From assembly GCF_019392195.1 (NCBI RefSeq), contig NZ_JAHXKI010000002.1, positions 868,001 to 932,000 on the forward strand: a stretch of 64,000 nt of DNA, read 5' to 3'. Shown here one piece after another: positions 7,597-17,779 of this stretch. Source of the DNA: Marinobacter sp. F4206 (GTDB lineage Bacteria; Pseudomonadota; Gammaproteobacteria; Pseudomonadales; Oleiphilaceae). A program made the translations under genes and the position numbers. Position 1 is the stretch's first letter. Each line of letters starts with the position of its first letter. The notes beneath the pieces are model-generated. The model ran no database searches. It was not told the DNA's origin and was given only the letters and a program-made list of their open reading frames with translations.

Positions 7597-9171
7597 TTAT
7601 TCCTGCAGCTGTTTCGGGTCAACCTGCTTCACGGTCGACAGCTTCTGCACCATGCTGGTGGTCTGCTTGCGGCCACCGAACATGTTGAACTCGCTGTCCC
7701 CGTTGCAGCCGTCGCCGAAGCTGAAGCCGCAACCGTTGCGCTCGCCATAGGCGGTGGCGTCCGGGAAGGCTTCTTTGGCCAGCTCGCGGTGGCTGGTTGG
7801 AATCACGAACCGGTCCTCATAGTTGGCAATCGCCAGGTAGCGGTACATTTCGTCCGCCTGGGCCTTGGTGAGCCCAGCCTCCTCAAGGGCCCGCAGGTCT
7901 TCCCTGCCTTCTACGGTTTCAGCGCGCTTGTACAGGCGCATGGCCATGATCCGCTTGAGGGCACGCACGATGGGTTTCTCATCACCGGCGGTGAGCAGAT
8001 TGGCCAGGTACTTGACCGGGATCCGCAGGCTTTCGATCTTCGGCAGCACCCCATCAAACTCGACCTTGCCGGCTTCCGCCGCCGACTGGATCGGGCTCAG
8101 CGGCGGCACGTACCAGACCATCGGCAGGGTGCGGTATTCCGGGTGCAGCGGCAGGGCCAGTTTCCAGTCCACGGCCATCTTGTAGACCGGGCTCTGCTGG
8201 GCCGCTTCGATGACATTCATCGGGATGCCGTCTTTCTTCGCCTGTTCGATCACTTTCGGGTCAAACGGATCCAGGAAGATTTCCAGCTGCTTCTCATACA
8301 GCTCGTGCTCCCCCGGAGCGCTGGCCACTTCCTCGATACGGTCGGCGTCGTACAGCAGCACGCCGAGGTAACGGATGCGGCCGACACAGGTCTCGGAGCA
8401 CACGGTGGGCATGCCGGCTTCAATGCGCGGGTAGCAGAAGATGCACTTCTCGGACTTGCCGGTTTTCCAGTTGAAGTAGATCTTCTTGTACGGGCAGCCG
8501 GAGACACACATGCGCCAGCCGCGGCACTTGTCCTGATCAATCAGGACGATGCCGTCTTCCTCGCGCTTGTAGATGGCACCGCTCGGGCAGCTGGCCACAC
8601 AGGCCGGGTTCAGGCAGTGCTCGCACAGACGCGGGAGGTACATCATGAAGGTGTTCTCGAACTGGCCGTAGATGTCCGCCTGCACCTGGTCGAAGTTCTT
8701 GTCCTTGCGGCGCTTGGCGAACTCGGTACCGAGGATCTCCTCCCAGTTCGGGCCCCACTCAATCTTCTGCATGCGCTGGCCGGAGATCAGCGAGCGCGGC
8801 CGGGCAACCGGCTGGTGCTTGCTGTCGCCCGCGGTATGCAGGTGCTGGTAATCGAAATCGAACGGCTCGTAGTAGTCATCGATCTCCGGCAGGTCCGGGT
8901 TGGCGAAGATATTCGCCAGGACCCGGAAACGGCCACCGATCTTCGGGCGGATCTTGCCGGAGCTGTCACGCATCCAGCCGCCCTTCCACTTGTCCTGGTT
9001 CTCCCACTCTTTCGGGTAGCCGATACCGGGCTTGGTCTCGACGTTGTTGAACCAGGCGTATTCCATGCCTTCACGGCTGGTCCAGACGTTCTTGCAGGTT
9101 ACTGAACAGGTGTGGCAACCAATGCACTTATCCAGGTTCAGTACCATGCCGACTTGGGAACGGATTTTCAT
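7597..9171 (-). CDS. narH: NarH, iron-sulfur subunit of respiratory nitrate reductase
   Basis: NarH (524 residues) carries one 3Fe-4S and three 4Fe-4S clusters linking NarI to NarG. Cysteine groups are all visible: CIGCHTCSVTC near residue 16, CEHCLNPACVASCP, CRGWRMCVSGCP (with Trp in place of a Cys, as expected for the 3Fe-4S centre), and CIFCYPR with TVCSETCVGR. The ATG overlaps the narG stop by four bases (ATGA), so the two are translationally coupled. The subunit faces the cytoplasm. Confidence 0.97.
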   Translation of the reverse strand: MKIRSQVGMVLNLDKCIGCHTCSVTCKNVWTSREGMEYAWFNNVETKPGIGYPKEWENQDKWKGGWMRDSSGKIRPKIGGRFRVLANIFANPDLPEIDDYYEPFDFDYQHLHTAGDSKHQPVARPRSLISGQRMQKIEWGPNWEEILGTEFAKRRKDKNFDQVQADIYGQFENTFMMYLPRLCEHCLNPACVASCPSGAIYKREEDGIVLIDQDKCRGWRMCVSGCPYKKIYFNWKTGKSEKCIFCYPRIEAGMPTVCSETCVGRIRYLGVLLYDADRIEEVASAPGEHELYEKQLEIFLDPFDPKVIEQAKKDGIPMNVIEAAQQSPVYKMAVDWKLALPLHPEYRTLPMVWYVPPLSPIQSAAEAGKVEFDGVLPKIESLRIPVKYLANLLTAGDEKPIVRALKRIMAMRLYKRAETVEGREDLRALEEAGLTKAQADEMYRYLAIANYEDRFVIPTSHRELAKEAFPDATAYGERNGCGFSFGDGCNGDSEFNMFGGRKQTTSMVQKLSTVKQVDPKQLQE

Positions 9172-12100
9172 TTTACAGCCTCCTGAACAGTGTCATTGCC
9201 TTCGCCATCGAGCCAGTCGACGTTGTGCATCTTGCGCACCACCACGAATTCGTCGCGGTTGGAGCCGACCGTGCCGTAGTAGTTGAACCCGTAGGAATAC
9301 TGGGCGTAACCGCCGATCATGTGGGTCGGTTTCGGGCAGACCCGGGTAACCGAGTTGTGGATACCACCCCGGGTACCGGTGATTTCCGAGCCGGGCACGT
9401 TCACGATCCGCTCCTGGGCGTGGTACATCATCACCATGCCGGGCATCACGCGCTGGCTGACCACGGCCCGGGCCGCGATAGCACCGTTGGCGTTGAACAG
9501 CTCGATCCAGTCGTTGTCCACGATGCCCATTTCCTTGGCGTCGTCCTCGCTCAGCCAGACGATGGGGCCACCGCGGGAGAGGGTCAGCATTAGCAGGTTG
9601 TCGCTGTAGGTGCTGTGGATACCCCACTTCTGGTGCGGCGTGATCCAGTTCAGCGCTTTCTCCGGGTTACCGTTGCTGCGCTGGTTAAGCATGCTGCCCA
9701 CCGCCTTGGTGTTGATCGGCGGACGGTACACCAGCAGGCTTTCACCGAAGGCGCGCATCCACTCATGGTCCTGGTAGAACTGCTGACGACCGGTCAGGGT
9801 GCGCCAGGGGATCAGCTCATGAACGTTGGTGTAACCGGCGTTGTAGGACACGTGCTCGTCTTCCAGACCAGACCAGGTCGGGCTGGAGATGATCTTGCGC
9901 GGCTGCGCCACGATGTCCCGGAAGCGGATTTTCTCCTCTTCCTTGTTGGTGGCCAGGTGGGTGTGGTCCAGCCCGGTCATCTCGGACAGCGCCGCCCAGG
10001 CTTTTACCGCCACCTGGCCATTGGTTTCCGGCGCCAGGGTCAGGATCACTTCCGCCGCATCAATGGCGGACTCGATCTTCGGACGACCCGCGTTGGCACC
10101 CTCAATGTGGGTGTAGTTCAGGTCCTTGAGGAAGTTCACTTCCTTCTCGGTGTTCCAGCTGATGCCCTTGCCGCCGTTACCCAGCTTGTCCATCAGCGGG
10201 CCAAGAGAGGTGAAACGGGCGTAGGTGTTCGGGTAGTCGCGCTCCACAGTGATGAAGTTGGGGGCGGTCTTGCCCGGGATCAGGTCGCACTCGCCCCGCT
10301 TCCAGTCTTTTACGTCGAAGGGCTGGCCCAGCTCCGCCGGTGCGTCGTGCAACAGCGGCAGGGTCACCACGTCCTTCTCGACACCCAGGTGGCCCTCGGA
10401 AGCCTTTGAGAAAGACCTGGCGATGCCCTTGTAGATCTCCCAGTCGCTGCGGGCTTCCCACGCCGGGTCGGTGGCGGCGGTCAGCGGGTGAATGAACGGG
10501 TGCATGTCCGAAGTATTCAGGTCGTTCTTCTCGTACCAGGTGGCGGTCGGCAGAACGATGTCGGAATACAGGCAGGTGGTGGACATGCGGAAGTCCAGGG
10601 TCACCAGCAGGTCGAGCTTGCCTTCCGGCGCCTCGTCATGCCATTTCACCTCTTCCGGCTTGGCGCCGCCTTCATGGCCCAGGTCCTTGCCCTGCAGGCC
10701 GTTCTTGGTACCCAGAAGGTACTTCAGCATGTACTCATGGCCCTTGCCGGAGGAGCCCAGCAGGTTGGAGCGCCAGATGAACAGGTTGCGCGGGTGGTTC
10801 TGGGGCGCTTCCGGGTCCTCGCTAGCAAAGGCCAGGGAACCATCCTTCATGGACTGCGCCACGTAGTCGGCCACCTCCATGCCGGCCTTTTCCGCCTCGG
10901 CCGCGATCCCCAGAGGGTTGCGGTTGAGCTGCGGCGCGGAGGGCAACCAGCCCATGCGCTCGGCGCGTACGTTGTAATCGATCAGGCTGCCGCCGAACTT
11001 GGACTTGTCCGCCAGCGGCGACAGGATCTCGTCCACACCCAGTTTCTCGTAGCGCCACTGACCGGAGTGAGCGTAGAAGAAGGAGGTGGAGTTCATGTGC
11101 CGCGGCGGACGCTGCCAGTCCAGGCCAAACGCCAGCGGCTGCCAGCCGGTCTGCGGACGCAGTTTCTCCTGGCCGACGTAGTGGCTCCAGCCACCACCGC
11201 TCTGGCCGATGCAGCCACACATGATCAGCATGTTGATCAGGCCACGGTAGTTCATGTCCATGTGGTACCAGTGGTTCATACCGGCACCGACGATGACCAT
11301 GGAGCGGCCCTTGGTCTTGTCAGCGTTATCGGCGAACTCACGGGCGATGCGGATTACTTTCTCGGCGGGCACACCGGTGATCTTTTCCTGCCAGGCCGGG
11401 GTGTAGGGCTTCACTTCCTCGTAGGAGATGGCGCCGTCATCCTCGCCCAGGCCCCGGCTGATGCCGTAGTTGGCGACCATCAGATCGTAAACGGTGACCA
11501 CGCGACCTTCGGAGCCATCCGCCAGCTGGACCTTGCGGGAGCCCAGCTTGTGCTTGAGGACGTCCTTGATCTCCACGTGCTGGAAATGGTCGTGCTCGAT
11601 ACCGCCGAAATAAGGGAAAGCAACATCGACAACGTCGTCGTGTTTCTCGACCATGGACAGCTGCAGGTTCACATCAGAACCTTTCGCGGTCTGCTTCAGG
11701 TTCCATTTGCCCTTCTCGCCCCAGCGGTAGCCGATGGAGCCGTTAGGCGCGGTGAGCTCGCCGGAGGCTTCGTCAATGGCAATGGTTTTCCACTCGGGGT
11801 TGTTCTCTTCACCGAGGCCATCCACCAGGTCACTGGCGCGCAGGAACCGGCCCGGCACGTAGCTGCCGTCGTCCTTTTGCTCCAGCATCACCAGGTACGG
11901 CATGTCGGTATACCGGCGCACGTAGTCGGTGAAATAGGCACTGGGCTTGTCGACGTGGAATTCCTTCAGAATCACGTGGCCCATGGCCATGCCCAGCGCC
12001 GCGTCGGTGCCCTGCTTCGGGTTCAGCCACTCGTCAGACAGCTTGGACACTTCCGCGTAGTCCGGCGTGATAGCGACAGTCTTGGTGCCCTTATAACGAA

Positions 12101-12911
12101 CCTCGGTGAAGAAGTGCGCGTCCGGGGTCCGGGTCTGGGGTACGTTGGAGCCCCAGGCGATGATGTAACCGGAGTTATACCAGTCGGCCGATTCCGGAAC
12201 GTCGGTCTGTTCGCCCCAGGTTTGCGGCGAAGCCGGTGGCAGGTCACAGTACCAGTCGTAGAAGCTCATGCACACGCCACCGATCAGCGACAGGTAGCGG
12301 CTACCGGCGGCGTAGGACACCATGGACATGGCAGGAATCGGCGAGAAACCGATGATGCGGTCCGGACCGTGCTGCTTGGCGGTGTAGACGTTGGACGCAC
12401 CAATCAGCTCGTTGACCTCGTCCCAGCTGGAGCGCACGAAGCCGCCCATGCCACGGCGCGGCTTGTATTCGGCGGTTTTCTTGGGGTCTTCAACAATTGA
12501 GGCCCAGGCTTCGACCGGATCCTTGTGCTGTGCTTTCGCCGCGCGCCAGAGCTTCATCAGGTGCTTGCGCATCAGCGGGTATTTCAGGCGGTTGGCGCTG
12601 TACATGTACCAGGAGTAGCTGGCGCCGCGAGGACAACCACGGGGCTCGTGATTGGGGAGGTCGGCACGGGTACGCGGGTAATCGGTCTGCTGGGTTTCCC
12701 AGGTGACCAGACCGTTCTTGACGTAGATTTTCCAGCTGCAGGAACCGGTGCAGTTAACGCCGTGGGTGGAGCGCACGATCTTGTCGTGCTGCCAGCGCTT
12801 GCGGTAGCTGTCTTCCCAGTCGCGGGAGACATCGTGGGTTTCGCCGTGCCCGTTGGCGAACGGCTCGCGCTTCTTCCTGAAGTAGTTCAGCTTGTCGATC
12901 AAATGACTCAT
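9168..12911 (-). CDS. narG: NarG, catalytic molybdenum subunit of respiratory nitrate reductase
   Basis: NarG (1247 residues, standard length) reduces nitrate to nitrite at a bis-MGD molybdenum centre. The N-terminal FS0 cluster motif is seen as HGVNCTGSCSW with later CPRG. The region YIIAWGSNVPQTRTPDAHF contains the Mo-ligand Asp area. There is no twin-arginine signal, so it is the cytoplasm-facing Nar type rather than periplasmic Nap. The start has a GGAGA site six bases upstream. No convincing FNR box was found in the 120 bases before it, so transcription may come mainly from the narK-like gene upstream. Confidence 0.97.
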   Translation of the reverse strand: MSHLIDKLNYFRKKREPFANGHGETHDVSRDWEDSYRKRWQHDKIVRSTHGVNCTGSCSWKIYVKNGLVTWETQQTDYPRTRADLPNHEPRGCPRGASYSWYMYSANRLKYPLMRKHLMKLWRAAKAQHKDPVEAWASIVEDPKKTAEYKPRRGMGGFVRSSWDEVNELIGASNVYTAKQHGPDRIIGFSPIPAMSMVSYAAGSRYLSLIGGVCMSFYDWYCDLPPASPQTWGEQTDVPESADWYNSGYIIAWGSNVPQTRTPDAHFFTEVRYKGTKTVAITPDYAEVSKLSDEWLNPKQGTDAALGMAMGHVILKEFHVDKPSAYFTDYVRRYTDMPYLVMLEQKDDGSYVPGRFLRASDLVDGLGEENNPEWKTIAIDEASGELTAPNGSIGYRWGEKGKWNLKQTAKGSDVNLQLSMVEKHDDVVDVAFPYFGGIEHDHFQHVEIKDVLKHKLGSRKVQLADGSEGRVVTVYDLMVANYGISRGLGEDDGAISYEEVKPYTPAWQEKITGVPAEKVIRIAREFADNADKTKGRSMVIVGAGMNHWYHMDMNYRGLINMLIMCGCIGQSGGGWSHYVGQEKLRPQTGWQPLAFGLDWQRPPRHMNSTSFFYAHSGQWRYEKLGVDEILSPLADKSKFGGSLIDYNVRAERMGWLPSAPQLNRNPLGIAAEAEKAGMEVADYVAQSMKDGSLAFASEDPEAPQNHPRNLFIWRSNLLGSSGKGHEYMLKYLLGTKNGLQGKDLGHEGGAKPEEVKWHDEAPEGKLDLLVTLDFRMSTTCLYSDIVLPTATWYEKNDLNTSDMHPFIHPLTAATDPAWEARSDWEIYKGIARSFSKASEGHLGVEKDVVTLPLLHDAPAELGQPFDVKDWKRGECDLIPGKTAPNFITVERDYPNTYARFTSLGPLMDKLGNGGKGISWNTEKEVNFLKDLNYTHIEGANAGRPKIESAIDAAEVILTLAPETNGQVAVKAWAALSEMTGLDHTHLATNKEEEKIRFRDIVAQPRKIISSPTWSGLEDEHVSYNAGYTNVHELIPWRTLTGRQQFYQDHEWMRAFGESLLVYRPPINTKAVGSMLNQRSNGNPEKALNWITPHQKWGIHSTYSDNLLMLTLSRGGPIVWLSEDDAKEMGIVDNDWIELFNANGAIAARAVVSQRVMPGMVMMYHAQERIVNVPGSEITGTRGGIHNSVTRVCPKPTHMIGGYAQYSYGFNYYGTVGSNRDEFVVVRKMHNVDWLDGEGNDTVQEAVK

Positions 12912-12983
12912 GGTCTCTCTCCGTCTGCCGGATCGTTGTTCCGATTTGAGACCATTGTGTGTGAGAAAAAGCCCGAAATCTGC

Positions 12984-12997
12984 GTGGTTACTACCAC
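12984..12997. promoter_or_regulatory. Inverted repeat GTGGT-N4-ACCAC upstream of narG
   Basis: A perfect 5-4-5 inverted repeat 73 bases before narG. It does not match the NarL heptamer arrangement well. It may be a minor operator or chance. Confidence 0.2.
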
Positions 12998-13005
12998 ATA
13001 ACCCG

Positions 13006-13029
13006 GCCCTACCTCACTGGTGGTAGGGC
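13006..13029 (-). terminator. Hairpin just after the narK-like gene
   Basis: GCCCTACC and GGTAGGGC pair in an 8-bp stem with an 8-base loop, two bases past the stop of the narK-like gene. No T-run follows, so partial read-through into narG is likely. Confidence 0.4.
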
Positions 13030-13031
13030 GC

Positions 13032-14300
13032 TCATATCACCCGGTGGAGGAACGATTGACGCTCACGTTGGCGGCTGTCCCGGGCGAACATGAGCAAACA
13101 GCCCGCCAGCAGGATAAACAGAATCATGAATACCGCAGTGCGAATGCCCAACCAGTAGTTCACGGCACCAAAAATCACGGGCAGTAGAAACGCAACGGAA
13201 CAGGCACCGACCAGTAGCAGACCCGACACCAGGGCCACGGACGCCTGGCCATTCAGAATGGCCAGGCGCTGAAGGCTGCCCATGGCACAGCCCATGGCAA
13301 GCCCCAGCGCTATGATGAACGCGGCCTCCACGGACAGGGGCAATGCAAACTCCAGCTCTATGACAGACTCACTGCCTCGGATGAACAGTGTCATCGGCGG
13401 GTAGGAAAGCACGAACAGGGAGACCAGACAGACTACCAACGACCGACTTATAACAGCCGCGGAACCATACCGGTCAGACAGGGCACCGCCAACGATCTGC
13501 GCAAGTGCCCCGGGAATCACAAACCACTGTGACAGACGCGCTCCTGCCTGGACATCCAACCGGAACTGGGAGGAAAGGTAATCTGGCAACCAGAGTGCCA
13601 GGGCAAAGAAACTACCTGCGACCACGCCGAAGAATGCGCAGGCCTGCCAACGCCGGATCCGTTTGTTGTTGCTGTACCTGCGCCGCAGCCCACCTTGGAC
13701 AGCGGGGGCCGCCTTTGCATCCTCGGATGATGTCAGCATGAGCATCAACGCCAGAATCAGAAGCAACACCACCAGGTACGCGAGTGCCACGCCCCGCCAC
13801 GAGAATGCCTCGGCAAACAACGGCACCAGGTAGTAGTTCAAACCGGCTCCGGTCACGCCACTGCCAAACACACCCAGTACCAGCCCCAGTCGTCTGAGTT
13901 CACAGTGGGCGGTCACAAATTGCAGCCCGGCGCAATAAAACCCGCCTGCCAGGCCCAATCCACCGGCCGCCAGCAGGTATCCGAAAAAGCTCCTGGTGCT
14001 CAGCAGAATAACCATACATCCAGCCAGGCCGGCCAGACACAGCAGCATAACCCGGCGCGCACCGACGTTCTGGGCCGCAAGACCCGCCGGAATCGCCAGC
14101 AGGGCGCTGACGGCCATAGGCATTGCCAGCAGGAAGCCAAACTGGAGGCTGCTCAGCGATAACTCTGCCCGCACATGCACACCAGCAACGGCAAAGAGGG
14201 TCCAGCAACCGGATGCAACAAAAAATCCCACGAGCGCCAGCGGAAGAACAACAGCCAGAGAGGTCAGTCTGTCTTCCTTGCCCTCCAGATCTTCCACCAT
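13032..14300 (-). CDS. Degenerate NarK-like MFS transporter
   Basis: A 422-residue, twelve-helix major facilitator protein alignable without gaps to the NarK-type carrier at 45057 through its second helix. It lacks the hallmarks of nitrate carriers. The arginine that binds nitrate in helix 2 (Arg89 in E. coli NarK) is Ala69, and the helix 8 arginine (Arg305) is Gln268. The glycine-asparagine nitrate signature reads GSGVTG, and the first-loop DR motif is QN. The second-half motif SDRYG is kept. ATG 14300 has GGAGG six bases upstream; an in-frame TTG at 14324 is the only longer alternative. Its place before narGHJI is the usual place of narK. Altered substrate or a regulatory role is inferred. 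Confidence 0.8.
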   Translation of the reverse strand: MVEDLEGKEDRLTSLAVVLPLALVGFFVASGCWTLFAVAGVHVRAELSLSSLQFGFLLAMPMAVSALLAIPAGLAAQNVGARRVMLLCLAGLAGCMVILLSTRSFFGYLLAAGGLGLAGGFYCAGLQFVTAHCELRRLGLVLGVFGSGVTGAGLNYYLVPLFAEAFSWRGVALAYLVVLLLILALMLMLTSSEDAKAAPAVQGGLRRRYSNNKRIRRWQACAFFGVVAGSFFALALWLPDYLSSQFRLDVQAGARLSQWFVIPGALAQIVGGALSDRYGSAAVISRSLVVCLVSLFVLSYPPMTLFIRGSESVIELEFALPLSVEAAFIIALGLAMGCAMGSLQRLAILNGQASVALVSGLLLVGACSVAFLLPVIFGAVNYWLGIRTAVFMILFILLAGCLLMFARDSRQRERQSFLHRVI

Positions 14301-14391
14301 TGGTCGCCTCCCATCGAAACCCAACTTTTAGTTTCATCTTTTGCCCTGCAAGGGGTCAAAGACTATGATGGGCTATCGCCTCTTGGGGTAA

Positions 14392-14405
14392 ATGACTATT
14401 CTCAA
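14392..14405. promoter_or_regulatory. Weak FNR-like box in the narX / narK-like intergenic region
   Basis: ATGAC-TATT-CTCAA matches TTGAT-N4-ATCAA at 7 of 10 positions. It lies between divergent starts at 14300 and 14469, where an oxygen-responsive site would be expected. The match quality alone is not convincing. Confidence 0.25.
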
Positions 14406-14468
14406 GGAGGTAGAAGGCTTACTCCGGTTCAGTCACCATGCACATCGGGAACTGAGGTCGCCCGCTCT

Positions 14469-16358
14469 ATGTCGAGGCAACCCAAAAGACGACGATCAAT
14501 GAAATCCAGAACATCTCTCGTGAACCGGCTCGCGGTTGTTGTCGGAGCTGTGGTGCTCACCGCCCTGGTCAGCATGGCAGCCACCCTTGCCGTTTCAAAA
14601 AGCATCGAAGGCAACGCAACGGCCATCAACCAGGCTGGTGCACTCCGGATGGGAGCGTTCCAGCTCCTGTCCAGGGCCGCTGGCCCCAAGCAATACGAGC
14701 GGGATACCGGTTCCTTTGCCGGGCTCACCGAGAAGTACACAGCACGCCTGATTAATGTCGGCATTACCAAGGCCATTCCGGAAGACCCGGAGCACCCCCT
14801 GGCGAAGCAGTATCAAACGATTCTGGACTCCTGGAAATCCGGCCTCAAGCCCACGCTGGAGAGCCATACCCCCGGCGCACTGGTGAACGCCGATCTGATT
14901 GAGGCAACAGACGCCTACGTTCGCGAAGTCGACCAGATGGTCACCATGCTTGAGGAGCGCACGGAAGCCCGAATCGACCTCCTGCACCTGATCCAGATTA
15001 TCAGCCTGGCCTTTTCCATCCTGATCATTCTCGCGCTGTTCATTGACCTGAAGAACCGTGTATTGCGGCCCTTGCGGAAGCTTGTTGATATTGCCGGCGC
15101 GGTCCGGCAACAGGATTTCTCACACAAGGCCCGCCTGAAAGGCTCTGATGAACTCGCCCAGCTCGGGCATGCGTTCGACCAGATGACCAGTGAGCTGGCT
15201 CTCACCTACCACGAGCTGGAAGAACGCGTCCGCAGCAAGACCGAAGAGCTGGAAAAGAGTCACGCCGCCCTGCAACTTCTTCATACTTCCAGCCGAAGCC
15301 TGTTCGCCAATCACGATCTGTGCGACGGCGCCGTGCCGATGCTGCAGCAACTGGAGCAACTGCTTGGCATTGGTCCTATGCAGATATACCTGCATGACAA
15401 AAACTCGTCCCAGCCCGTTCAGGCCGTCACGACCGCGACCCGCGAGCGGCCTTTCTACTGTCGGGACCATCACTGCAATGCCTGCCTCGTAGAGCCCGAG
15501 CAATACGAAGAACTGCCGGTCGAAGATAACGACGGCCGCCGCCTGTTGCTGCCCATTCGCACTCCCGGCCAGTTGCTGGGTACGCTGGAAGTCTGGTATC
15601 CGGCCGACCGGGAACTGTCCCAGACGGCCCGCCGGTTGCTGGAAACATTGAGTGACCAGTTGGCGACAGCCATTTTCCTTGAGCGCCAGATCACCGAGGA
15701 ACAGCAACTGACACTGGCCGAAGAGCGCACCGTCATTGCCCGTGAGCTGCACGATTCACTGGCGCAGTCTCTGTCGTACCTGAAAATGCAGGTGGCCCGT
15801 CTGCGCAGACTCAACATTGTCGGTGAACAGGAGGCCACCCACGAGGCCATTCTGGATGAGCTCAGTACCGGCCTGAACAGCGCCTACCGGCAACTGCGTG
15901 AGCTATTGACGACCTTCCGACTCAAACTCGACACGCCCGACCTGTCGTCGGCACTCCAGTACACGGTTGAGGAATTCTCGGAACGACTCGGTAAGCCCGT
16001 GCAACTGTTTTACAATCTGCCGCCGAATACGCTGTCCCCGAATGAGGAAATCCACACCCTTCAAATCGTTCGCGAGGGGTTGGCCAATGCTGTGAAGCAC
16101 GCCGACGCCAGCGAGGTCGCAGTCGAGGTAAGCTTCGAATCACCGAAGGTGAAAGCGCGGATCCGCGACAACGGCAAGGGGCTGCCCGGAGGCGACCAAC
16201 CGGTCAATCACTACGGTCTTGTCATCATGCAAGACCGCGCCAGGACACTTGGTGGGCAGGTGCAGGTGAAGAACCGCGAGGAAGGGGGTGTGGAAGTGTC
16301 GCTGTCTTTCATCCCCAAAAGTCGAAACCTCATTCCGACAGAAGCGCCAAGCGCCTGA
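14469..16358 (+). CDS. narX: NarX, nitrate/nitrite sensor histidine kinase
   Basis: A membrane kinase of about 629 residues that senses nitrate in the periplasm and phosphorylates NarL. Helix 1 is followed by the periplasmic P-box [19 protein letters not shown]. Then come helix 2, a HAMP domain, a central cysteine cluster ([10 protein letters not shown]) as in E. coli NarX, the H-box [16 protein letters not shown], and a HATPase domain with [10 protein letters not shown] start at 14469 or 14499 is possible; the former has GAGG upstream. It is divergent from the narK-like gene and 64 bases before narL. Confidence 0.95.
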   Translation: MSRQPKRRRSMKSRTSLVNRLAVVVGAVVLTALVSMAATLAVSKSIEGNATAINQAGALRMGAFQLLSRAAGPKQYERDTGSFAGLTEKYTARLINVGITKAIPEDPEHPLAKQYQTILDSWKSGLKPTLESHTPGALVNADLIEATDAYVREVDQMVTMLEERTEARIDLLHLIQIISLAFSILIILALFIDLKNRVLRPLRKLVDIAGAVRQQDFSHKARLKGSDELAQLGHAFDQMTSELALTYHELEERVRSKTEELEKSHAALQLLHTSSRSLFANHDLCDGAVPMLQQLEQLLGIGPMQIYLHDKNSSQPVQAVTTATRERPFYCRDHHCNACLVEPEQYEELPVEDNDGRRLLLPIRTPGQLLGTLEVWYPADRELSQTARRLLETLSDQLATAIFLERQITEEQQLTLAEERTVIARELHDSLAQSLSYLKMQVARLRRLNIVGEQEATHEAILDELSTGLNSAYRQLRELLTTFRLKLDTPDLSSALQYTVEEFSERLGKPVQLFYNLPPNTLSPNEEIHTLQIVREGLANAVKHADASEVAVEVSFESPKVKARIRDNGKGLPGGDQPVNHYGLVIMQDRARTLGGQVQVKNREEGGVEVSLSFIPKSRNLIPTEAPSA

Positions 16359-16422
16359 CCCGGATTACATACAAGGTCTGCCATTGAGCAGACCGGAAAG
16401 CAGAAAAGGAACCAGAGTCCCC

Positions 16423-17079
16423 ATGTCAGAGACCCCCGCGAGCATTCTGCTGATTGATGATCATCCGCTTCTACGCCAGGGCATCAAGCAGTTGATTGAA
16501 ATGGAAGACGATATGGAAGTCGTAGGCGAGGCCAGCAACGCCTCCGACGGCATTCGTCTGGCCACGGAAATCGAACCGGACCTGATCCTGATGGATCTGA
16601 ACATGCCCGAGATGAACGGCATCGAAGCCCTTGAGAAACTCCGGCAACAGAACATCAGCTCCCGGATCATCATGTTCACGGTTTCCGACTACGAGGACGA
16701 TGTGGTTGCCGCCCTGCGCGCTGGTGCTGATGGCTACCTGCTCAAGGACATGGAGCCCGAGGACATGATCCGCCAACTGCACCAGGCAGCAGTGGGCAAG
16801 ATGGTGATCAGCGAGCGACTGACCACGCTGCTGGCCCAGGCGCTGCGATCCAACAAACCGCAACAGGCCTCACGCCCGGACTTTGACAGCCTGACGCCCC
16901 GGGAGAAGGATATCCTGCGCCTGATTGCCGAGGGCCTTTCCAACAAGATGATTGGCCGTAAACTCGATATCAGCGACGGTACGGTAAAAGTGCACGTGAA
17001 GCATCTGCTGAAAAAGCTGAACCTGCGCTCCCGGGTCGAGGTGGCAGTTTGGGCGGTCGAGGAAGGCCTGCACCGATAG
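16423..17079 (+). CDS. narL: NarL, nitrate/nitrite response regulator
   Basis: A 218-residue response regulator: receiver domain ([12 protein letters not shown], phospho-acceptor in [13 protein letters not shown], conserved Lys in [10 protein letters not shown]) followed by a LuxR/NarL helix-turn-helix ([25 protein letters not shown], continuing to [14 protein letters not shown]). Start 16423 is chosen from family length; the longer upstream reading overlaps narX. Phosphorylated by NarX, it should activate nar transcription under nitrate. Confidence 0.95.
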   Translation: MSETPASILLIDDHPLLRQGIKQLIEMEDDMEVVGEASNASDGIRLATEIEPDLILMDLNMPEMNGIEALEKLRQQNISSRIIMFTVSDYEDDVVAALRAGADGYLLKDMEPEDMIRQLHQAAVGKMVISERLTTLLAQALRSNKPQQASRPDFDSLTPREKDILRLIAEGLSNKMIGRKLDISDGTVKVHVKHLLKKLNLRSRVEVAVWAVEEGLHR

Positions 17080-17161
17080 GCGTACCGTAAGCCGGGGCCC
17101 GAAAATGGTGGGTCGGGATCGGAAGAAGTCTTCTTTTGATCCCGCTTTCCGCCATCACTGC

Positions 17162-17175
17162 CTGAGTTATATCAA
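17162..17175 (+). promoter_or_regulatory. FNR-type box and promoter of ubiT
   Basis: CTGAG-TTAT-ATCAA matches the FNR/Anr consensus at 8 of 10 positions. Placed at -41.5 it predicts a start near 17210 with a TATGCT -10 element at 17198-17203, exactly where a class II promoter needs it. That leaves a leader of about 22 bases before ubiT. Confidence 0.55.
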
Positions 17176-17231
17176 AGCCCCCAGCTGCCACGTCACCTAT
17201 GCTGCTCCCGTTACCCAAAACGGAGCCAACC

Positions 17232-17735
17232 ATGCCCCTGTCGCTGCCCAAACCTCCCTCATTTTCCGCACCGCCCCCATTGCTCAAGCAATCCATGGCG
17301 ATGTTTCTGGAATTCTTGCCGTCTCCCAGTCCGGTACTCAGCGCCATCGACCAGCGCACTCCCATGCTATTCAAACAGCTGGTCGCCGAGGCGCCGTTGA
17401 ATCGAATGTTCGCTGTCGCTATAGCCGACGGTGAGTTCGATTACTTTGAGGGCCGACGAGTACGACTGGAGGCCAACGGAGGTCAGCCAGGCGTGACCAT
17501 CGGATTCTGGGAGGGAAGATTGCGGGTCATTGAAGGTCCCGGTGAAGCCACCATCCGGGGCTCTCTAACAGCTTTCAAAACTCTCGCCGAGCGAAAGCAG
17601 GATCCGGATCAGCTGTTCTTCCAACGCCGCCTTGTTATTGAGGGAGATACCGAACTGGGGCTTGCGTTGAAGAACCTGCTGGATGGCCTGGAGTGGAGTG
17701 TCAGCCTCAGGGCCATCCTGTTTCCAGGCCCCTGA
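17232..17735 (+). CDS. ubiT: UbiT, anaerobic ubiquinone biosynthesis accessory factor (SCP2 domain)
   Basis: UbiT (YhbT in E. coli) is an SCP2-type lipid-binding protein needed for oxygen-independent ubiquinone synthesis with UbiU and UbiV. The product is about 167 residues. The SCP2 core runs from about residue 40 to the end, with FAVAIADGEFDYFEG, a GPGEATIRGSLTAF segment and the glycine-rich pattern of lipid carriers. ATG 17232 is chosen for GGAG six bases upstream; ATG 17199 would extend it. ubiUV lie just beyond, convergent. The adjacent FNR box predicts anaerobic expression. Confidence 0.88.
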   Translation: MPLSLPKPPSFSAPPPLLKQSMAMFLEFLPSPSPVLSAIDQRTPMLFKQLVAEAPLNRMFAVAIADGEFDYFEGRRVRLEANGGQPGVTIGFWEGRLRVIEGPGEATIRGSLTAFKTLAERKQDPDQLFFQRRLVIEGDTELGLALKNLLDGLEWSVSLRAILFPGP

Positions 17736-17779
17736 TGCAGGCCTCCAACTCCGGTATTTGTACAATCCGGCGGCTCGGG

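Noticed and set aside
7414..9105. Long open frame opposite narH (563 codons)
   Set aside because: Shadow of narH; the minus-strand frame holds every Fe-S motif.
10488..12500. Very long open frame opposite narG (670 codons)
   Set aside because: Shadow frame from GC-rich codon use of narG; the narG frame has full-length homology and all motifs.
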